A stretch of DNA of 18,420 bases. Source: Burkholderiaceae bacterium (lineage in GTDB: Bacteria > Pseudomonadota > Gammaproteobacteria > Burkholderiales > Burkholderiaceae_C). Every line of letters starts with the position of its first letter. Within the stretch, counting starts at the first letter, position 1. Below the pieces are notes generated by a model. It did not search any database and had not been told where the DNA came from. It saw only the letters and a list, made by a program, of their open reading frames with translations. Both the position numbers and the translations under genes were made by a program. Below are positions 14,443-18,420 of this stretch, piece by piece. Location: the NCBI GenBank assembly GCA_023260315.1, contig JALQVQ010000117.1, forward strand, positions 1-18,420, given 5' to 3'.

Positions 14443-15315
14443 TCATGACTTGGGCCGAACCAAGGCGACACCCATCACAGTCACCGCCATCCCCAGCAGG
14501 GTAAGTGGCGTGAGCTGTTCGTCGAACAAGAACCAAGCGATCACAGCGGTACACGGTGGTACGAGGTACATCAAGCTGCTAACCGATGCGGCGGCACCGC
14601 GTTGAATGAGCAGATACAACAGCGAACTGGCGCCCAAGCTCAACGCCAATACAGACCAGGCCATCGCAATCACCACATCAGGGTGCCACTGAAGCGGCTG
14701 TCCCTCGATCCACGCCAGAGGCAAGGTCACCAGAAGCGCTGCGGACATTTGTATCGCGCTGGCGGCACGCACATCGCACGGCTGAACGTACCGCTTTTGG
14801 TAAAGCGTCCCAGCCGTGATGCTGAACAACGCCATGAACGCCAACAACAGCGTGACACCTGTGACCTCGCCCGCGTGGGACAGCTTATGAAACACCACCA
14901 AAAACAAACCCAGCAGGCCCAAGATCAAACCCAGCCATTGCCGTGAGGTCACTCGGCTGCCGCTGTAAGACAACCAAATTCCGGTGAGCACTGGCTGTAG
15001 GCCGACGATCAATGCCGACAAGCCAGCCCCCATACCGAACTTGACGGCAGCCCACACGCCACCGAGGTAACCCGCGTGCATAAAAACACCCGTCACTGCG
15101 AGATGCAACCAGGCGCGGCGCGTGTTCGGAAAAGCAACGCCAGCGAGCTTGACCCACAGCAAAAAGCAGGTAACGGACAGGCAATACCGCCAAGTTAAAA
15201 AGGCCATGGGGCCTGTATGCGGCATGGCCAATCGCGCCACAATGAAGCCGGTGCTCCAAATGAGCACAAAAACGACGGGCATCGCCGCGATCAGGCGTTG
15301 GTTTTGGCTGGACAT
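14443..15315 (-). CDS. EamA-family drug/metabolite transporter
   Basis: This 290-residue integral membrane protein has about ten hydrophobic helices arranged as two EamA repeats, the standard DMT-superfamily plan and length. The first repeat begins VVFVLIWSTGFIVARLAMPH (14-33). The second ends with SSLMYLVPPCTAVIAWFLFDEQLTPLTLLGMAVTVMGVALV, the family's typical last three helices. Members export or import small metabolites such as amino acids; the substrate is unknown. It follows pgsA by 18 bp on the same strand and so is probably in the uvrC-pgsA transcript. No clear Shine-Dalgarno precedes the ATG. It ends 51 bp before the tartrate/malate dehydrogenase start. Confidence 0.9.
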   Translation of the reverse strand: MSSQNQRLIAAMPVVFVLIWSTGFIVARLAMPHTGPMAFLTWRYCLSVTCFLLWVKLAGVAFPNTRRAWLHLAVTGVFMHAGYLGGVWAAVKFGMGAGLSALIVGLQPVLTGIWLSYSGSRVTSRQWLGLILGLLGLFLVVFHKLSHAGEVTGVTLLLAFMALFSITAGTLYQKRYVQPCDVRAASAIQMSAALLVTLPLAWIEGQPLQWHPDVVIAMAWSVLALSLGASSLLYLLIQRGAAASVSSLMYLVPPCTAVIAWFLFDEQLTPLTLLGMAVTVMGVALVRPKS

Positions 15316-15333
15316 GAAGGGCGATTTTCGCGA

Positions 15334-15906
15334 TCAGCGCTCAAGGCCGTCGCGGATAGCGGGCAGGGCTTTTTGTAGGTAATAGACCATCGACCATACG
15401 GTCAGCAGCGCAGCGATCCAAATCAGAATGTCACCCACCAATCGGGTGTCGATGACACCAAACAGGGGGGCGTTCCAGAGAAGGAAAGGAATGGCCACCA
15501 TCTGGACAGTTGTCTTTAATTTACCCAACATGTGAACCGCTACATTTTTATTTGCGCCAATCATCGCCATCCATTCGCGCAACGCCGAGATCGCAATTTC
15601 ACGACCGATGATGATGAGCGCAACCACCACGTGGGCGCGACCGAGATGGACCAAGATGAGAAGACTCGCGCAGACCAAAAATTTGTCTGCGACGGGGTCA
15701 AGAAACGCGCCGAATGCAGACGTCTGGTTGAGCTTACGCGCCAGATAGCCATCTGCCCAATCGGTGAGTGCGAAGGCAACAAACATGATTGCCGCCGTCA
15801 TGTTCTGCGTGCTTTCAGATAGGCCCGGGATGAAGAACACGCCCACCAAAAGGGGTATCGCGACAATGCGCGCCCAAGTCATCAGCATTGGAATGGATGT
15901 GTACAT
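15334..15906 (-). CDS. pgsA: CDP-diacylglycerol--glycerol-3-phosphate 3-phosphatidyltransferase
   Basis: This 190-residue inner-membrane enzyme makes phosphatidylglycerol phosphate from CDP-diacylglycerol and glycerol 3-phosphate, the committed step to acidic phospholipids. The complete CDP-alcohol phosphotransferase motif is visible: Asp49, Asp52-Gly53, Ala56-Arg57, Gly66, Asp70 and Asp74 (DWADGYLARKL...GAFLDPVAD). About five or six hydrophobic helices surround it. Length matches bacterial PgsA (about 180-190). The start MYTSIPMLMTWAR aligns with the usual N-terminus, in which the IPxLLTWxR pattern lies close to the first Met. The ribosome-binding site is weak. It follows uvrC by 8 bp, the conserved uvrC-pgsA pair of proteobacteria, so coexpression is likely. 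Confidence 0.95.
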   Translation of the reverse strand: MYTSIPMLMTWARIVAIPLLVGVFFIPGLSESTQNMTAAIMFVAFALTDWADGYLARKLNQTSAFGAFLDPVADKFLVCASLLILVHLGRAHVVVALIIIGREIAISALREWMAMIGANKNVAVHMLGKLKTTVQMVAIPFLLWNAPLFGVIDTRLVGDILIWIAALLTVWSMVYYLQKALPAIRDGLER

Positions 15907-15914
15907 AATCTTTT

Positions 15915-17849
15915 CTATCGCAGCGCGTTGTAAATCGTAGTCGCCATCTCAGTCGAAACACCATCAACACTTGCCAAATCTTCGACACTCGCGGATGCCA
16001 CCCCTCGAACACCACCAAACCGCTGTAACAACGCGGCTCGACGCTTGGGTCCGACACCCGGGATACGCTCGAGCTGGCTGCCGCCTGTCCTCACCTTCGC
16101 GCGGGCGGCCCGCATCCCTGTGATGGCAAAGCGGTGTGCCTCATCGCGAATTTGCGCCACCAACATCAGCGCTGCCGAGTCATGTCCAAGATAGGCCTTT
16201 GGGCGCCCGTCGGCAAACACCAACTCTTCTAGTCCGACTTTACGTCCCTCGCCTTTCTCGACGCCGACAAGGCGAGAAACGTCCAGATCCAACGCTTCGA
16301 ACACAGCTTTCGCGGTGCTGATTTGCCCTTTTCCGCCGTCAATCAGCACAATATCGGGCATGCGCGCTTTGCCGTCCCCCTCCGATGCTTGGATCTTCTC
16401 ATACCGCCGCGTCAACACCTGTCGCATCGCCGCATAGTCATCCCCGCCCACAATGCCTTCAATGTTGTAGCGGCGATACTCACCAGACTGCATTTTGTGG
16501 TGATGGAAGACCACACAGGATGCCTGTGTCGCTTCACCCGCCGTGTGCGAGATATCGAAACACTCGATTCGAAAAGTCGCCAAGTCATCGGGCGCTAAGT
16601 CGAGTGCATCAACCAAAGCGCGCGTGCGCGCCTGCTGGGAGCCCTCCTCAGCCAAGAGCCGCGCCAACGCGATATCGGCATTTTGTTGAGCCATCTCAAG
16701 CCAAATCTTTCGCTGTGATTTTGGTTGATGAACCCAATGGAGTTTGAAGCCCACATGCTCGGCGATCGCGTCTGTGAGCGTTTTTGCAATTGGATAACCG
16801 CTCACGATAACCCGGGGCGCCGGCGCTTCGATGTAATGCTGCGCAACGAAGGCGGCCAACACCCGCGCCTCGACGGGCACTTGATCAGCATCGGCGTCGG
16901 CATTGGCATCCTCATCGCCCTCTCCCCAACTGATGGCATCGTCGACATGTGATGGGAAGTAGGCCCGGTCACCCAGATGACGACCACCACGCACCATGGC
17001 CAAGTTCACACAAGCGCGTCCGCCCTGCACCTTGACGGCCAAGACATCCACGTCCGTCTCGTCGACAGACTCCACGGACTGCTGGTGCAAAACTTTGGAA
17101 AGGGCCGAAATTTGGTTACGCACTTGCGCCGCCTCTTCGAAAGCCAAGACCTCCGCATGCGCCAGCATCTGCGTCTCCATGCTTTTCAGGAGTTGCTGGG
17201 TCTCTCCCCGAAGAAACGCCTGGGCTTTCTCGACGTCGGCACGGTAAGCGTCTTTGCTGATGTGCCCCACACACGGCGCGGTACAGCGTTTGATCTGATA
17301 CAGCAAGCAAGGCCGGGACCGGTTGTTGTACACGGAGTCTTCGCAAGTCCTCAGCCGAAATACCTTTTGCATCAGCTGAATGGTTTCCTTGACGGCCCAT
17401 GCACTGGGGTAGGGCCCAAAGTAATCATGCCGACGATCAACGGCTCCCCTGTAATAAGCCATCCGGGGAAACGGCTGCCGGCTCAGCTTGAGATAAGGAT
17501 AACTTTTGTCATCCCGAAACAAAATGTTGTAGCGCGGGTTCTGCGTCTTGATGAGATTGTTTTCGAGCAGCAAGGCCTCTGCCTCTGAGCGCACGACCGT
17601 GGTTTGCAGCCGAACAATCTTGCTGACCATGTGACCAATACGCGTCCCACCGTGCTGCTTCTGAAAGTAGTTGCTCACCCGCTTTTTCAGATTCTTTGCC
17701 TTACCCACATAAAGCAGCTGATCCTGTGCATCAAAATAGCGATAAACCCCCGGTAAGCCCGGCAACGCCGCAACCTGCGCCAACAGCTCGGGGCTGTGCG
17801 CTGAGGATTCAGACGGGGCTTGATCTGGGGTTTGGGGTTTCTCGGTCAA
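15915..17849 (-). CDS. uvrC: UvrABC excision nuclease subunit C
   Basis: This 644-residue protein makes both incisions beside DNA lesions during nucleotide excision repair. The GIY-YIG nuclease domain (about 30-110) has GVYRYF (34-39), [12 protein letters not shown] (47-58) with the catalytic Arg57, and Glu96. A UVR motif that contacts UvrB spans about 220-250. The RNase H-like C-terminal nuclease shows Asp432 (FDISHT), [14 protein letters not shown] (465-478), Asp504 (LIDGGKGQ) and His573 (DEAHRF). A helix-hairpin-helix pair follows from about 592 ([16 protein letters not shown]). The family core starts near residue 22. The only start that includes it is TTG at 17849, since a TGA lies in frame just upstream and the first internal ATG is at residue 74. 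An acidic insert, [13 protein letters not shown] (310-322), breaks the linker. It is divergent from earP and heads uvrC-pgsA-EamA. Confidence 0.95.
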   Translation of the reverse strand: MTEKPQTPDQAPSESSAHSPELLAQVAALPGLPGVYRYFDAQDQLLYVGKAKNLKKRVSNYFQKQHGGTRIGHMVSKIVRLQTTVVRSEAEALLLENNLIKTQNPRYNILFRDDKSYPYLKLSRQPFPRMAYYRGAVDRRHDYFGPYPSAWAVKETIQLMQKVFRLRTCEDSVYNNRSRPCLLYQIKRCTAPCVGHISKDAYRADVEKAQAFLRGETQQLLKSMETQMLAHAEVLAFEEAAQVRNQISALSKVLHQQSVESVDETDVDVLAVKVQGGRACVNLAMVRGGRHLGDRAYFPSHVDDAISWGEGDEDANADADADQVPVEARVLAAFVAQHYIEAPAPRVIVSGYPIAKTLTDAIAEHVGFKLHWVHQPKSQRKIWLEMAQQNADIALARLLAEEGSQQARTRALVDALDLAPDDLATFRIECFDISHTAGEATQASCVVFHHHKMQSGEYRRYNIEGIVGGDDYAAMRQVLTRRYEKIQASEGDGKARMPDIVLIDGGKGQISTAKAVFEALDLDVSRLVGVEKGEGRKVGLEELVFADGRPKAYLGHDSAALMLVAQIRDEAHRFAITGMRAARAKVRTGGSQLERIPGVGPKRRAALLQRFGGVRGVASASVEDLASVDGVSTEMATTIYNALR

Positions 17850-17866
17850 TGGGCGCTCGCGGTCGC

Positions 17867-17878
17867 GGGATCAATCCC
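17867..17878. repeat. Short palindrome between uvrC and earP
   Basis: GGGAT-CA-ATCCC is a perfect 5-bp inverted repeat in the 64-bp gap between the divergent uvrC and earP starts, 17 nt upstream of the uvrC TTG. It could be an operator or chance. On the minus strand, TTGGGA-N17-GATAAA (17894-17922) is a weak candidate uvrC promoter that overlaps the start of earP. Confidence 0.35.
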
Positions 17879-17913
17879 TGCATTCTCCCGCAATTTATCC
17901 TTTAAATTAACGC

Positions 17914-18420
17914 ATGTCCCAATCTCTCAAAACCTCAGACACGCCGATCGTGGGACAACGAACTTGGGATATCTATTGCGCTGTCATCGACAACTACGGT
18001 GACGTCGGCGTTTGCTGGCGATTGGCAAGGCACTTAGCAGCAGCCAACCAAACGGTTCGCCTCTTTATCGATGACGCAACCGCCCTGCCATGGATGTCGT
18101 CGGCAGCCGAGCGCGCGCACAGCACACCCCTCGCGTGGCCCTCGGATCTCCGTGGCGCTGAGCGGGATCCGCAAACCTGCAGCGACGTCGTCATCGAGGC
18201 GTTCGGCTGCCGTTTACCGCCAAGCACCGAGGCGGCGATCGCCGCTTCAAAGCAAGGTACCTGGATCAACCTCGAGTACCTGACTGCCGAGCCCTACGCG
18301 ACAGCCGCTCATGGCCTACCCTCCCCCGTCATGAGCGGCCCAGCGGCAGGCCGTATCAAGTGGTTTTTTTACCCTGGCTTTACGGCGGGCACCGGTGGGG
18401 TACTGGGGCCAGAGCCCGAC
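17914..18420 (+). CDS. earP: EF-P arginine rhamnosyltransferase EarP, N-terminal part (runs off right edge)
   Basis: The frame is open from ATG 17914 to the window end, giving 169 of roughly 370-400 expected residues. EarP transfers rhamnose from dTDP-rhamnose to Arg32 of elongation factor P, which lets EF-P rescue ribosomes stalled at polyproline. The N-terminal Rossmann half shows IYCAVIDNYGDVGVCWRLAR (20-39); Asp26 and Asp30 match the catalytic Asp pair of the DNxGD motif. Further conserved pieces are LFIDD, VIEAFGCRLP, WINLEYLTAE (from 117) and the FFYPGF...GTGG segment near the edge. The sugar-nucleotide-binding C-terminal half lies outside the window. No Shine-Dalgarno precedes the ATG; the upstream TTTAAATTAACGC is AT-rich, so a short leader is possible. 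efp is normally the next gene, expected just past 18420. Confidence 0.93.
   Translation, partial: MSQSLKTSDTPIVGQRTWDIYCAVIDNYGDVGVCWRLARHLAAANQTVRLFIDDATALPWMSSAAERAHSTPLAWPSDLRGAERDPQTCSDVVIEAFGCRLPPSTEAAIAASKQGTWINLEYLTAEPYATAAHGLPSPVMSGPAAGRIKWFFYPGFTAGTGGVLGPEPD

Noticed and set aside
16977..17588. 203-residue plus-strand reading frame opposite uvrC
   Set aside because: It is antisense to conserved UvrC domains and has no independent support.
1..18420. Mobile elements, CRISPR arrays, toxin-antitoxin or defence genes
   Set aside because: I looked for transposase-like proteins, long terminal inverted repeats, regularly spaced repeats and paired small genes, and found none; the gene content is core metabolism and housekeeping.

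Overview
The window looks like a core-genome segment of a betaproteobacterium, most likely order Burkholderiales. Four things point there: the divergent ppsA/ppsR pair, the surE-pcm-nlpD cluster, the hupB-tRNA-Val-ppiD arrangement, and an EarP-type EF-P arginine rhamnosyltransferase next to uvrC and pgsA. The assignment rests on gene content and order as I know them, not on a search. Nearly every gene is a recognisable housekeeping or metabolic gene. I see no insertion sequence, prophage, integron, CRISPR array or obvious foreign island, and no gene-free stretch reaches 300 bp.

Layout. Positions 1-1080: the first 18 codons of ppsA run off the left edge on the minus strand, diverging from ppsR (plus), the kinase/phosphorylase that switches PEP synthase off and on. 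ppsR converges on, and overlaps by 4 bp, a small unassigned membrane protein (1076-1552). Positions 1571-4413, all minus: a bidirectional terminator, a two-gene sodium:solute symporter operon (small DUF4212 subunit then large subunit), its leader with a hairpin and a promoter-overlapping inverted repeat, then a separately terminated GlcG-family gene. Positions 4619-5308: a plus-strand Bax inhibitor-1 family membrane protein.

Positions 5340-9428, minus: a likely operon surE-pcm-nlpD-rlmD with 24-42 bp gaps. rpoS, which I would expect after nlpD, is absent. Position 9525 onward (plus): a zinc-independent quinone oxidoreductase-like gene, ended by a terminator shared with the tail of tRNA-His(GTG) on the minus strand. 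Positions 10715-13248, minus: hupB (strong sigma70-like promoter, GTG start), tRNA-Val(TAC), a terminator, then ppiD.

Positions 13300-17849, minus: a likely operon uvrC-pgsA-EamA transporter (gaps 8 and 18 bp), followed by a tartrate/D-malate dehydrogenase gene that may have its own promoter. Position 17914 to the right edge (plus): the first 169 codons of earP, divergent from uvrC; its target gene efp is expected just beyond the window.

Functionally the window combines carbon-flux control (ppsA/ppsR, symporter, tartrate/malate dehydrogenase), envelope biogenesis (nlpD, ppiD, pgsA), macromolecule repair and modification (pcm, surE, uvrC, rlmD, earP) and nucleoid structure (hupB). I did not find a clearly new multi-gene system. 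The leads most worth a second look are the symporter leader with its palindromic operator-like element, the missing rpoS, and the odd 5' end of uvrC.
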